Of a stretch of DNA of 64,000 bases, positions 41,981-49,599 are shown one piece after another. The notes under the pieces are model-generated. The model was not told the origin of the DNA. It did not search any database and saw only the letters and a program-made list of their open reading frames with translations. Position numbers and translations under genes: made by a program. Each line of letters opens with the position of its first letter. The first letter of the stretch is position 1. This stretch comes from Hymenobacter gummosus. GTDB lineage: Bacteria > Bacteroidota > Bacteroidia > Cytophagales > Hymenobacteraceae. The stretch lies in assembly GCF_003970915.1 (NCBI RefSeq), contig NZ_RXOF01000011.1, positions 1 to 64,000 of the forward strand, written 5' to 3'.

Positions 41981-42160
41981 AATTCAGGCAGTCTCTTTGT
42001 GACACATCGTAGAAGGGCTGCCTACAACATGGATATTTATACAAGTGTGGCTGAACATTATAAATGGAGCGGACGAACATCACGGCATCAGCATTTTTTA
42101 AATCAGCAGGAGTGCTACCAATATCACACCTGCATAAAGCTCTGCTCGTTGCACATCAAA

Positions 42161-42190
42161 AAGCCCCGCCGGAAGCATCCAGCGGGGCTT
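42161..42190 (-). terminator. Terminator of the ABC-F gene
   Basis: AAGCCCCGC (42161-42169) and GCGGGGCTT (42182-42190) form a 9-bp stem; on the minus strand the stem is followed by TTTTTG. Marks the right edge of the AT-rich island. Confidence 0.8.
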
Positions 42191-42213
42191 GCTAATTCAC
42201 GGAATCAGCCCGC

Positions 42214-44121
42214 TTACATCTCCGCCAGCATTTCCCACCGGTCGTTGAGTTGGGCCAGCTCCTTCTTCACCTGCTCGAACTTGAGCGTGGCGTCCTTGAG
42301 CTGGGCGGCGTTGTTGTAGATCTGCGGGTCGGCCAGCAGCTTTTCGTAGTCGGCCAGCTCCTTTTCGCGCTCCTCGATTTTCTTTTCCACCTCGGCCAGC
42401 TCCTTCAGGGCTTTTTTCTGGTCGGGCGAAGGAGTTTTGGCCGGGGCGTCGGCTTTGGGCTCGGGTTTGGGGGCGGCTTTCGGGGCGGCCGGGGCCGTGA
42501 GGCCGAGCTTCTTGGCCTCCTTGGCCCGTTCCTCCTGCCACTGCTCGTACTCGTGGTAGGTGCCGGGGTACTCCTTGAGCTGGTAGTCCTCGATGTACCA
42601 GATTTTGGTCGCCACATTTTCCACGAAGTAACGGTCGTGGCTGATGACCAGGAAGGTGCCCTCGAACTGCTCCAGCGCCTGAATCAGGATGTTGACCGAC
42701 TGCATGTCCAAGTGGTTGGTCGGTTCGTCGAGCAGCAGGAAGTTGGCCTCCGAAATCAGCGTTTTCGCGAGGGCCACGCGGCTTTTCTCGCCCCCGCTGA
42801 GCACCTTGATTTTCTTGAACACCGAGTCGCCGGTGAACAGGAAGGAGCCCAGCACCGTGCGCAATTCCATTTCCGTCCGCTTCGAGCCGGCCTGCACCAT
42901 CTCCTGCAGCACCTCGTTGTCTACGTTCAGGCTTTCCAGCTGGTGCTGGGCGTAGAAGGCCATAATCACGTTGTGGCCCAGCTGGTGGGTGCCGGCCGTG
43001 GGCGCTTCCGAGCCCGACACCAGGCGCATCAGCGTGGATTTACCCTTGCCGTTGGCCCCGATCAGCGCAATTTTGTCGCCCCGCTCGATGTGCACATTCG
43101 TGTCGCGGAAGATGAGCTTCTCGCCGTACTTCTTCGTCACGTGCTCCATGCGCAGGATGTGGCGGCCGGGCTGCACCGAGAAGCGGAAGGAGAAATTCAC
43201 CTTGGCCGCCTCGGGGGCTACCGAGTCGATGCGGTCCATCTTGTCGAGCATCTTCTGGCGGCTCTGGGCCTGCTTGGCCTTGCTGGCCTTGGCCTTAAAC
43301 CGCTCGATAAACCGCTCGGCCTGCCGGATGGCGGCCTGCTGGTTGTCGTAGGCGCCCTGCTGAATTTCGTCGCGCAGAGCTTTTTCCTCCTGGTAGAAGG
43401 AGTAGTTGCCGGCGTAGGGCACCAGCTTGCCGCCCGTCACCTCCACCGTCATGTTGGTGGTGTTGTCGAGGAATTCCCGGTCGTGCGACACGATGATGAC
43501 CGCGCCTTCGTAGCCCGCCAGGTAGGTTTCAATCCACTTGATGGAGGGCAGGTCCAAGTGGTTGGTCGGTTCGTCGAGCAGCAGCAGCGAGGGTTGCTGC
43601 AGCAGGATTTTGGCCAGCATCACGCGCATGCGCCAGCCGCCCGAAAACAGCTTCAGCGGCTTCTGCAGCTCCTCGGTGGTGAAGCCCAGGCCTTCGAGGA
43701 TTTCCTCGGTGCGGGCCTGCATGGTGTAGCCGCCCAGGGCCTCAAACCGCTCCTGCAGGGCGGCCAGCTTGTCGACGAGGTCGTCGGTGTAGTTCGTCTC
43801 AAACTCCAGCAGCACCTCGTCAATCTTCTTCTGCAGGCCAAGGGCTTCTTCGAAAGCCTGCATGGCCACCACCAGAATGGGCTCGTGCGAGTCGTAGCTA
43901 AGCAAATCCTGGTTCAGAAAGCCCAGCGACACATCCTTGCTCATCGAGATGGAGCCGCCGTCGGGGCGGTACTCGCCCACCAGCAGGCGCAGCAGGGTGG
44001 ATTTGCCCTGGCCGTTGAGCCCGATCAGGCCAATCTTGTCCTTGGGCTTGATGTGCAGGGAGGCCTTATCGTACAGCGTGCGGGCGCCGAAGTGGAAGTC
44101 GAGGTCGGAAATGGAAATCAT
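42214..44121 (-). CDS. ABC-F family ATPase
   Basis: 635 residues, no membrane helices: two fused ATPase domains. First Walker A GLNGQGKST (34-42), signature FSGGWRMRVMLAKILL, Walker B LLLLDEPTNHLDL; second Walker A GANGKGKST, signature LSGGEKSRVALAKTLI, Walker B LLLDEPTNHLDMQS. Between them lies the ABC-F linker with basic helices (FIERFKAKASKAKQAQSRQK). A C-terminal ~100-residue acidic/basic coiled-coil tail resembles Uup/YheS-type members. ABC-F proteins act on the ribosome at the E site. Its target cannot be given. An exact -7 box is 20 bases upstream of the ATG. Confidence 0.93.
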   Translation of the reverse strand: MISISDLDFHFGARTLYDKASLHIKPKDKIGLIGLNGQGKSTLLRLLVGEYRPDGGSISMSKDVSLGFLNQDLLSYDSHEPILVVAMQAFEEALGLQKKIDEVLLEFETNYTDDLVDKLAALQERFEALGGYTMQARTEEILEGLGFTTEELQKPLKLFSGGWRMRVMLAKILLQQPSLLLLDEPTNHLDLPSIKWIETYLAGYEGAVIIVSHDREFLDNTTNMTVEVTGGKLVPYAGNYSFYQEEKALRDEIQQGAYDNQQAAIRQAERFIERFKAKASKAKQAQSRQKMLDKMDRIDSVAPEAAKVNFSFRFSVQPGRHILRMEHVTKKYGEKLIFRDTNVHIERGDKIALIGANGKGKSTLMRLVSGSEAPTAGTHQLGHNVIMAFYAQHQLESLNVDNEVLQEMVQAGSKRTEMELRTVLGSFLFTGDSVFKKIKVLSGGEKSRVALAKTLISEANFLLLDEPTNHLDMQSVNILIQALEQFEGTFLVISHDRYFVENVATKIWYIEDYQLKEYPGTYHEYEQWQEERAKEAKKLGLTAPAAPKAAPKPEPKADAPAKTPSPDQKKALKELAEVEKKIEEREKELADYEKLLADPQIYNNAAQLKDATLKFEQVKKELAQLNDRWEMLAEM

Positions 44122-44141
44122 TTACGTCAGGGTATTGGCGA

Positions 44142-44149
44142 CAAAGATA
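44142..44149 (-). promoter_or_regulatory. -7 promoter box for the ABC-F gene
   Basis: TATCTTTG on the minus strand, exact consensus, 20 bases before the ATG at 44121. Confidence 0.55.
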
Positions 44150-44258
44150 CGCAACCCCGCGCGGGCACCCCGGGCTTGCGGAGCAGAATAAGCGGCCGGC
44201 GGTGCTTATGCCGTGCCGCTACACCCGACCGAAAAAAGCGGCGGGCCCTCCTTTTGAT

Positions 44259-44278
44259 TTAGTTGATATATCAACTAA
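44259..44278. promoter_or_regulatory. Perfect palindromic operator for the MarR regulator
   Basis: TTAGTTGATA followed by its exact complement, a 20-bp palindrome, 24 bases before the marR start. AT-rich against a GC-rich background and of the size and form bound by MarR dimers; the core TTGATATATCAA fits known MarR-type sites. Autoregulation is inferred. Confidence 0.75.
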
Positions 44279-44301
44279 GTTTACTGCCATAACCTCCGCC
44301 T

Positions 44302-44748
44302 ATGCAGCCCGACCCGCCCCAGCCAACCGTCCTCTACACCCTGGAGCAGACCATCAAGGCCTACCGCCGGCTCTGCCAGCAGAACATCGACCAGGTTATA
44401 ACGGACCTGACGGTGGACCAGGGCCTGACCCTGATGGTGCTCAGCAACTACCCCGCCCTGAGCCAGCAGCGCCTGGCCGAGCTGGTGTTCAAAGACAAGG
44501 CCTCCATCACCCGCATCATCGAGCTGCTGGTGCAGAAGGGCCTGCTGGCCCGGGCCGCCCACCCCACCGACAAGCGCAAATCCGACCTGCGCATCACCGA
44601 CGGCGGGCGGCAGACGCTGGCCCGTCTCAGCCCCACCATTCAGCTCAACCAGCAAACGGCCCTACAGGGCCTGAGCGCGGCGGAGCTGGCGCAGTTCGAC
44701 GCCACGCTGCGGAAAATCCTGGCCAACTGCTCCCCCGCCCAACCTTAA
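44302..44748 (+). CDS. MarR family transcriptional regulator
   Basis: 148 residues, normal for MarR dimeric winged-helix repressors. The DNA-binding part is LTVDQGLTLMVLSNYPALSQ, RLAELVFKDKASITRIIELL (recognition helix) and the wing AHPTDKRKSDLRITDGGR. A perfect palindrome lies just upstream. The serine hydrolase gene follows after 14 bases in the same direction and is its likely target. Effector unknown. Confidence 0.92.
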   Translation: MQPDPPQPTVLYTLEQTIKAYRRLCQQNIDQVITDLTVDQGLTLMVLSNYPALSQQRLAELVFKDKASITRIIELLVQKGLLARAAHPTDKRKSDLRITDGGRQTLARLSPTIQLNQQTALQGLSAAELAQFDATLRKILANCSPAQP

Positions 44749-44762
44749 CCCTCCCCCCTTTC

Positions 44763-46130
44763 ATGCGCCTACCAATCCTCGGGCTGCTGCTGGCCCTGGC
44801 CATGCCCGCCTTCAGCCAGCCCGCCGCCGTGCAAGCCAAACTGGCGGCCTACATGCAGGCCCAGCACGCCGTCAACGGCTTCGCGGGCGTGGTGCTGGTG
44901 ACGCGCCACGACTCGGTGCTGCTGCACCGGGCCTACGGCCTGGCCGACGGCGAGTGGAACGTGCCCAACACCCTGGACACCAAGTTTACCCTGGCTTCCA
45001 TCAGCAAGCACTTCACGGCCCTGGCCGTGCTGCAGCTGGCGGAGCGCGGCCGGCTGCGGCTCACCGACAAGCTCAGCGCCTTTGTGCCCGGCTTCCCCAC
45101 GGGCGACGCCATTACCGTGCACCACCTGCTGACGCACACCGCGGGGCTGGCCCTGGATTTTGAGGACATGTACCTGCACCAGATGTCGGCGCCACCGGAT
45201 TCGGTGCTGGCGTACCTGCGGCGGCAGCCGGTGAAGTTTGCCCCGGGCACCGGGCTGCAGTACAGCAACGTGGGGTATTACCTGCTGGGGCTGATTATCG
45301 AAAAGGCCTCGGGCCAAACTTACGGGGAGTACCTGCAGCGCCACATTTTCGACGTGGCGGGCATGCGCAATACCGGCCTGAACAGCAACCTGGCCCTGGT
45401 GCCACGCCTGGCCCGGCTCTACTTCCGCGACGGGGCCGCGCTGGTGAAAAACCCCGCCATCAATTGGGACGTGAACCTGGGGCACGACGGGCTGTACTCC
45501 ACGGCGGAGGACCTGGCCAAGCTGGACCAGGCTATGCGCGGCACGGCGCTGCTGTCGGAAGCTTCCAAGGCCCTGATGAACACCCAGCATAACAAGCAGT
45601 TTCCGGGCAAGGGCTTCCTCGACCACTACGGCTACGGCATCTTTATCAACCCCTTCTACAACCAGGGCCACTACCTGCTCACCCACAGCGGGGGCTACTT
45701 CGGGGCCATGACCACCATGGACCGCTACCCCCAGGACGCGGTGTTCGTGACGGTGCTGTCGAACAACCAGGCCGAGTCGCACTGGATCAGCTACGGGCTG
45801 GCGGGCATCCTGTTCGGCAAGGCCGTGCAGCTGCCCTACGTGCACCAGCCGCTGCCCGTAGCCCCGGCCGGGCTGGCGGCCTACGCGGGCCGCTACGGCG
45901 AAACCGACATCCTGCACGTGGGCGGGCAATTGTACCTGCAGAACCTGGAAACGCCCCTGCTGCCCGAATCGGAGCGGAAGTTCTTCAACCAGAAGAATCC
46001 CGACCGCACCGTGGAGTTTCTGGTAAGCAAAGCCGGCCGCCCCTACGCGCTGACGCTGACCAAGGGCGGCGTGCCCGAAACGCTGCCGAGACAGGCGCTG
46101 TCGAAGCCGGGCCGGGGGGCCGGGCGGTAG
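44763..46130 (+). CDS. Exported serine hydrolase (class C beta-lactamase-like)
   Basis: 455 residues from the ATG at 44763, with signal peptide RLPILGLLLALAMPAFSQ. The penicillin-binding fold shows SxxK as ASISKHF (S79, K82), then the YxN motif QYSNVGYYLLG, and the KTG-box substitute LTHSGGYFGAM. Class C-like serine hydrolases of this kind include esterases, D-aminopeptidases and beta-lactamases; without HTG-KTG detail the substrate is open. A C-terminal ~110-residue beta-rich domain (LAAYAGRYGETDILHVGG) follows, typical of the Bacteroidota serine hydrolases. It is the second gene of the marR unit, so is probably induced by the MarR effector. Confidence 0.87.
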   Translation: MRLPILGLLLALAMPAFSQPAAVQAKLAAYMQAQHAVNGFAGVVLVTRHDSVLLHRAYGLADGEWNVPNTLDTKFTLASISKHFTALAVLQLAERGRLRLTDKLSAFVPGFPTGDAITVHHLLTHTAGLALDFEDMYLHQMSAPPDSVLAYLRRQPVKFAPGTGLQYSNVGYYLLGLIIEKASGQTYGEYLQRHIFDVAGMRNTGLNSNLALVPRLARLYFRDGAALVKNPAINWDVNLGHDGLYSTAEDLAKLDQAMRGTALLSEASKALMNTQHNKQFPGKGFLDHYGYGIFINPFYNQGHYLLTHSGGYFGAMTTMDRYPQDAVFVTVLSNNQAESHWISYGLAGILFGKAVQLPYVHQPLPVAPAGLAAYAGRYGETDILHVGGQLYLQNLETPLLPESERKFFNQKNPDRTVEFLVSKAGRPYALTLTKGGVPETLPRQALSKPGRGAGR

Positions 46131-46188
46131 TGGCGGCGCGGCCAAAGTTGACCAGCAGGCACGGAGCGGGCCGCTTAGGCAACGTGCT

Positions 46189-46196
46189 TAGCTTTG
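46189..46196 (+). promoter_or_regulatory. -7 promoter box for the paired lipoprotein genes
   Basis: TAGCTTTG, exact TAnnTTTG match, 37 bases before the ATG at 46233. Confidence 0.5.
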
Positions 46197-46232
46197 CGGC
46201 TGCTTCTTCGCTCTACTCTTTATTCTTCAAGT

Positions 46233-46808
46233 ATGAAACCGTGGCCCGTATGTTTCAGCCTGTTGCTAATGACAGCGTGCTCTTCCGAGCCGGAGCTTCA
46301 CTACCGCACACGCCTGCCGCGCCCCCGGCCTCTGGTCGTGGCCTCCCGACAGTTGGATTCACTGGCCCGCCCGCTGGAGCCCACCGAAACCTATGCCCCG
46401 CGGCTGATATCCCTCGGCATCGAAAGGGAGCTGGCCCGCCACGCCAATGGCCAGATCAAGCGGGTGTACTCGCTCAAGGAAAAAACCTACCGCATTGATG
46501 ACAGCGTCTCGGCTTTCGTGGTGACGGCCGTGCTGACCAAGCCCCTGGAAACCCTCGACTTCGTGGGCGTATACAAGCCCGGCAACTTCGACTTCTGGAC
46601 CACCATCGGCCACGCCACCGACAGCCTCGTCATGCCCAGGCCTACCGAAGTGACTCGGCTGGAGGGCAACCGCCGGGAGTACAAAGTCACGTTTGTGACG
46701 CAGGGCGGACCTTACAGGATGCTAAGCCGCATCAGCTTTAAGGACACGGCAAACCAGTTTATGGCCTACAAGATGGAGCATTACAGGCCGCAGAAACGAG
46801 CCCGATGA
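46233..46808 (+). CDS. Lipoprotein of unknown function
   Basis: 191 residues from the ATG at 46233, giving a lipoprotein signal (PVCFSLLLMTACSSEPE) with the cysteine at 16. The mature part is mixed alpha/beta (RHANGQIKRVYSLKEKTYRI, LDFVGVYKPGNFDFWTTIGH). No family recognised. Its stop overlaps the next start (ATGA), so the two proteins are translationally coupled and probably act together. Confidence 0.68.
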   Translation: MKPWPVCFSLLLMTACSSEPELHYRTRLPRPRPLVVASRQLDSLARPLEPTETYAPRLISLGIERELARHANGQIKRVYSLKEKTYRIDDSVSAFVVTAVLTKPLETLDFVGVYKPGNFDFWTTIGHATDSLVMPRPTEVTRLEGNRREYKVTFVTQGGPYRMLSRISFKDTANQFMAYKMEHYRPQKRAR

Positions 46809-47287
46809 TAATGCTTCACCCGTTGCGCCACGTAAGCCCCGCTCCATTGTCCATGTTCCGTTCGGCTAGGCTGTTGCTCACGGCCGCCATGTGCCTGGCC
46901 GCCCAGCCGATGCGGCAGGTAGAGCCCACCACCCTCCCCCTAGCCGAGCGACAACAGGTCCTTCAGCTTCTGCTCGATTTGCCGCAGCTGCAAGGCTTCT
47001 ACCACCCCGAGCTGGCGGCGCGGCGGCCGGTAAAGCTCCAAACCGATGCTTTTGTCACTGCTGAGCTGCGCCTGAGCAAGTTCAAGCAGCCCGTACTGCT
47101 GCTGACGGAGCGCCAACTGCAACAGCAGGGCATCCGCGACTACCTGCAGCTCGGGCAGCTGCACCGGCGGCAGGATACGCTAATTTTTCGCCTGTACTAC
47201 CGCGTTGAGGGCGTGGTAGCCGAAGGCCGCTTGGTACGGCAGGGCTCCGGCTGGCGGGTAGCCCGGTATTTCGTAGCTGAGCAGTAA
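46805..47287 (+). CDS. Exported protein of unknown function coupled to the lipoprotein
   Basis: 160 residues; the ATG at 46805 overlaps the preceding TGA. A second start at residue 17 (MFRSARLLLTAAMCLAAQ) gives a more usual signal peptide and may be the true one. The rest is Leu/Gln/Arg-rich (TLPLAERQQVLQLLLDLPQL, YHPELAARRPVKLQ) with a C-terminal beta stretch (FRLYYRVEGVVAEGRLVRQG). Unknown family. Confidence 0.6.
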   Translation: MIMLHPLRHVSPAPLSMFRSARLLLTAAMCLAAQPMRQVEPTTLPLAERQQVLQLLLDLPQLQGFYHPELAARRPVKLQTDAFVTAELRLSKFKQPVLLLTERQLQQQGIRDYLQLGQLHRRQDTLIFRLYYRVEGVVAEGRLVRQGSGWRVARYFVAEQ

Positions 47288-47369
47288 ACCTGGCCCCGTC
47301 CTACGTTTCTTTACTTTATCCACCCTAGAAACTTAAAGTGGGCTTCACCAGCTTTCGGAGGCTACCCTG

Positions 47370-47537
47370 AGTTTCCAGGTCGAGCATCGACAGCTTGCGG
47401 AGGCCGACCTAAGTTTCCCGGGTGCCCGTCGACAGCTTGCACTGGTCAGCCCAACTTTCCCGGCTGACCAGTGCAAGCTGTGGCTGGCCTACCGAAGTTT
47501 CCCAGTGGCTGCCGAAACGCGTCGGCAGCATGCTGGG
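47370..47537. repeat. Degenerate 42-bp tandem repeat, four units
   Basis: Units begin at 47370, 47412, 47454 and 47496, each exactly 42 bases, starting AGTTTCC(C) or ACTTTCCC. Units 1 and 2 share CGACAGCTTGC at the same position; units 2 and 3 form a 19-bp perfect palindrome (CAGCTTGCACTGGTCAGCC at 47433-47451 with 47462-47480). 42 is a multiple of 3 and one plus-strand frame runs open through all four units, but has no start codon. The 420-base gap 47288-47707 holds this array and the hairpin at 47627, and no gene. Confidence 0.75.
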
Positions 47538-47626
47538 AAACCTGGCAGCGGTACTACCGTGCCGGGCCTGCCGCTCTTCCCCTCTCGGCCGCAGTGAGGT
47601 TGCGGCAGCCCAGGTCCCCAAAACAA

Positions 47627-47659
47627 GGGGCCGCGCCCTGACAAGCAGAGCGCGGCCCC
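47627..47659 (-). terminator. Terminator of the hydrophilic protein gene
   Basis: GGGGCCGCGC (47627-47636) and GCGCGGCCCC (47650-47659) form a 10-bp stem; on the minus strand it is followed by TTGTTTTGGGG. It lies 49 bases after the stop at 47708. Confidence 0.7.
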
Positions 47660-47707
47660 TGGATAAAGAACCGTCGGCCGCGTAATGGTGCGGCCCGGAT
47701 GGTCGGG

Positions 47708-48040
47708 CTATTCTTTCGGGGCCTCGTCCGGGGTGGCCGGGCGCGGACCGCTGCCGTAGCGCGGGTCGTCCTTGGCCCAGGCTTCGCGCTTGGCGTCGTT
47801 GGAGCTGTTCTCGGTGGCTTTTACGGCCTCGGGGTTCTGGTTTTGCTCCACGTGGCCGGGCTGCGCCCAGGGGTCGGCCTGCTCACTTTCGCGGGAGTAG
47901 TCTTCGGTACCTGGTGCGTCGGATTTGCGAAACTCGCTGAACTCGTCCGGGTTGTCGTTGGAGCCGTCGTTGCGGCGCGAGGCGGAAGCGGGCTTGTCGG
48001 CGTCGTGCTCGGGGTGCGGGTGGTTGGGCGTGGTAGCCAT
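47708..48040 (-). CDS. Hydrophilic, probably disordered protein
   Basis: 110 residues from the ATG at 48040 (MATTPNHPHPEHDADKPASA). The reading frame is open upstream, but that stretch is Arg/Pro-rich and looks non-coding. Polar throughout: many Asp, Glu, Asn, Pro, Ser, with no hydrophobic core (FSEFRKSDAPGTEDYSRESE, NPEAVKATENSSNDAKREAW). The start MATTPN/MATQSG and composition resemble the gene at 3128-3406. No family recognised; a stress-protective hydrophilin-like role is a guess. Confidence 0.62.
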   Translation of the reverse strand: MATTPNHPHPEHDADKPASASRRNDGSNDNPDEFSEFRKSDAPGTEDYSRESEQADPWAQPGHVEQNQNPEAVKATENSSNDAKREAWAKDDPRYGSGPRPATPDEAPKE

Positions 48041-48165
48041 ACGGGGGTTATTAGCGCTAGGTGAAGAAGCAGGGCGCCGGGAAAACGCTCCTGCCGGCTT
48101 CTTATACGGGCCACGGCCGAGCTTGGCCGAACGCGGCGCCAAAGCTGGCCGGCGCCGCCGCGGCT

Positions 48166-49188
48166 TTAGCGCAGCAGGGGCGCCACCCGCGTGCCCAGCA
48201 ATTCGATGGCGTTCAGCAGCTCAGCGTGGGGCCGGGTGGCCACGTCCATCTGAAAAGTGACCCGCGTAATGCCGCCCAGCGCCTCGGCGTGGCGCCGGAT
48301 TTTGGCGGCCACGTCTTCGGGGCTGCCCACCAGCAGGGCACCCAGCGGCCCGGTCTGGGCGTCGAAGGCGGCGCGGGTGACGGGCGGGCCGCCGCGCTCC
48401 TTGCTGCGGGCCGAGAAGGTGCGGGCGTAGCCGGGGTAAAACGCCTCGATGGCCTCCTCGGTGGTTTCGGCCACGTAGCCCAGGGAGTGCAGCCCCACCT
48501 GCAGCTGCTCGGGGGCGTGGCCGGCGCGGCGCCCGGCTTCGCGGTACAGGTCGATGAGCGGGCGGAAGCGGTGGGTGTCGCCGCCGATGATGGCCACCAT
48601 CAGCGGCAACCCCAGCAGCCCGGCCCGCGCAAACGACTGCGGGGTGCCGCCCACGCCCAGCCAGATGGGCAGTTGCGCCTGCAGGGGCCGCGGGTAGATG
48701 CCCTGCCCCGTGAGGGCCGGCCGGAACTTGCCCGACCAGTGCGGCCGCTCCTCGCTGCGAATCTGCAGCAGCAGCTCCAGCTTCTCGGCAAACAGCGCGT
48801 CGTAGTCGTCGAGGTCGAAGCCGAACAGCGGGAAGGCCTCGATAGACGAGCCCCGGCCCACCACCAGCTCGGCCCGGCCCTGGGAAATAAGGTCGAGGGT
48901 GGCAAACTGCTGGAAGATGCGCACCGGGTCGGCGGCGCTGAGCACGGTGACGGCGCTGGTAAGGCGGATGTTCTTGGTGCGGGCGGCCGCGGCGGCCAGA
49001 ATCACGGCCGTGGCCGAATCCAGGTACTCGGGCCGGTGATGCTCCCCGATGCCAAACACGTCGAGCCCCACCTCGTCGGCCCGCTCGATGCGCGCCAGCA
49101 GTTGGCGCATGGCCTCGGCGGCGCTGAGGGTGGGGCCGCTGCTGGTGCTGAGCAGGTGCGAGGCGAAGCTGTCGATTCCGAGTTCCAT
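48166..49188 (-). CDS. Luciferase-like monooxygenase (LLM class oxidoreductase)
   Basis: 340 residues, TIM barrel of the F420/FMN bacterial luciferase superfamily. Start MELGIDSFASHLLSTSSGPT; FGIGEHHRPEYLDSATAVIL is the conserved EHH-type region, followed by IRLTSAVTVLSAADPVRIFQ and GRAELVVGRGSSIEAF. Length is typical. FMN with NAD(P)H is the likely cofactor pair in Bacteroidota; the substrate is unknown. The gene stands alone on the minus strand. Confidence 0.9.
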   Translation of the reverse strand: MELGIDSFASHLLSTSSGPTLSAAEAMRQLLARIERADEVGLDVFGIGEHHRPEYLDSATAVILAAAAARTKNIRLTSAVTVLSAADPVRIFQQFATLDLISQGRAELVVGRGSSIEAFPLFGFDLDDYDALFAEKLELLLQIRSEERPHWSGKFRPALTGQGIYPRPLQAQLPIWLGVGGTPQSFARAGLLGLPLMVAIIGGDTHRFRPLIDLYREAGRRAGHAPEQLQVGLHSLGYVAETTEEAIEAFYPGYARTFSARSKERGGPPVTRAAFDAQTGPLGALLVGSPEDVAAKIRRHAEALGGITRVTFQMDVATRPHAELLNAIELLGTRVAPLLR

Positions 49189-49337
49189 AAGAGGGCGTTG
49201 GGGCCGGCGCGGCGGCCGTGAGTACGAGTTGCTGCATCAACCACGGCCGGCAGCGCCGGGTTTGGCCGCGGGCTGGTTACCCCGGGTAAAGCAAGGTGCA
49301 GTCTTCGGGAAAAGAGTAAGCCCGCTGAAGCTAGCAG

Positions 49338-49493
49338 CTAGAGCCAAAATCTAGCTCCCCTCCTCAGATGAGGAGGGGTCGGGGGTGGTTGACTTGCCGT
49401 TTGAACGACTTCTAGAATTAATTTCTACTTCTAATTTTTCAACCACCCCCAACCCCTCCTCATCTGAGGAGGGGAGCTAGATTTTAGCTCTAG
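49338..49493. repeat. Long inverted repeat with ~53-bp arms
   Basis: The 411-base gap 49189-49599 has no gene. Left arm 49338-49390 and right arm 49441-49493 pair over about 53 bases with few mismatches (for example CTAGCTCCCCTCCTCAGATG and CATCTGAGGAGGGGAGCTAG). Each arm contains its own palindrome, CCCCTCCTCAGATGAGGAGG. The 50-base loop is AT-rich. Confidence 0.88.
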
Positions 49494-49599
49494 TGGCTGG
49501 TTGAGCCGTTGGGGGCCCTGCATGCCGCCGCTGCGCTGTTACTGCCGGGCTCAATCTATTACCTTGAAGCCAGAGTCCGAACCGTTCATTTGCCGCCGT

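Larger units (their letters stand above)
39239..42160. other. AT-rich island of probable foreign origin
   Basis: Base composition switches abruptly from GC-rich to clearly AT-rich at about 39239 and back at about 42160 (estimated by eye; no computation). It holds two plus-strand genes for exported proteins and AT-rich flanks of 290 and ~180 bases. Small hairpins mark the left flank: GCTAACC/GGTTAGC at 39289-39306 and CGGTTATA/TATAACCG at 39393-39424. No integrase, transposase or tRNA target is present. Confidence 0.8.

Noticed and set aside
42250-44262. 670-codon plus-strand frame over the ABC-F gene
   Set aside because: Antisense shadow; the minus strand has two complete ATPase domains.
47370-47537. 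CRISPR array
   Set aside because: The periodicity is 42 bp but only ~8 bases are conserved per unit, and there are no cas genes. Real arrays have identical repeats of 24 bp or more.
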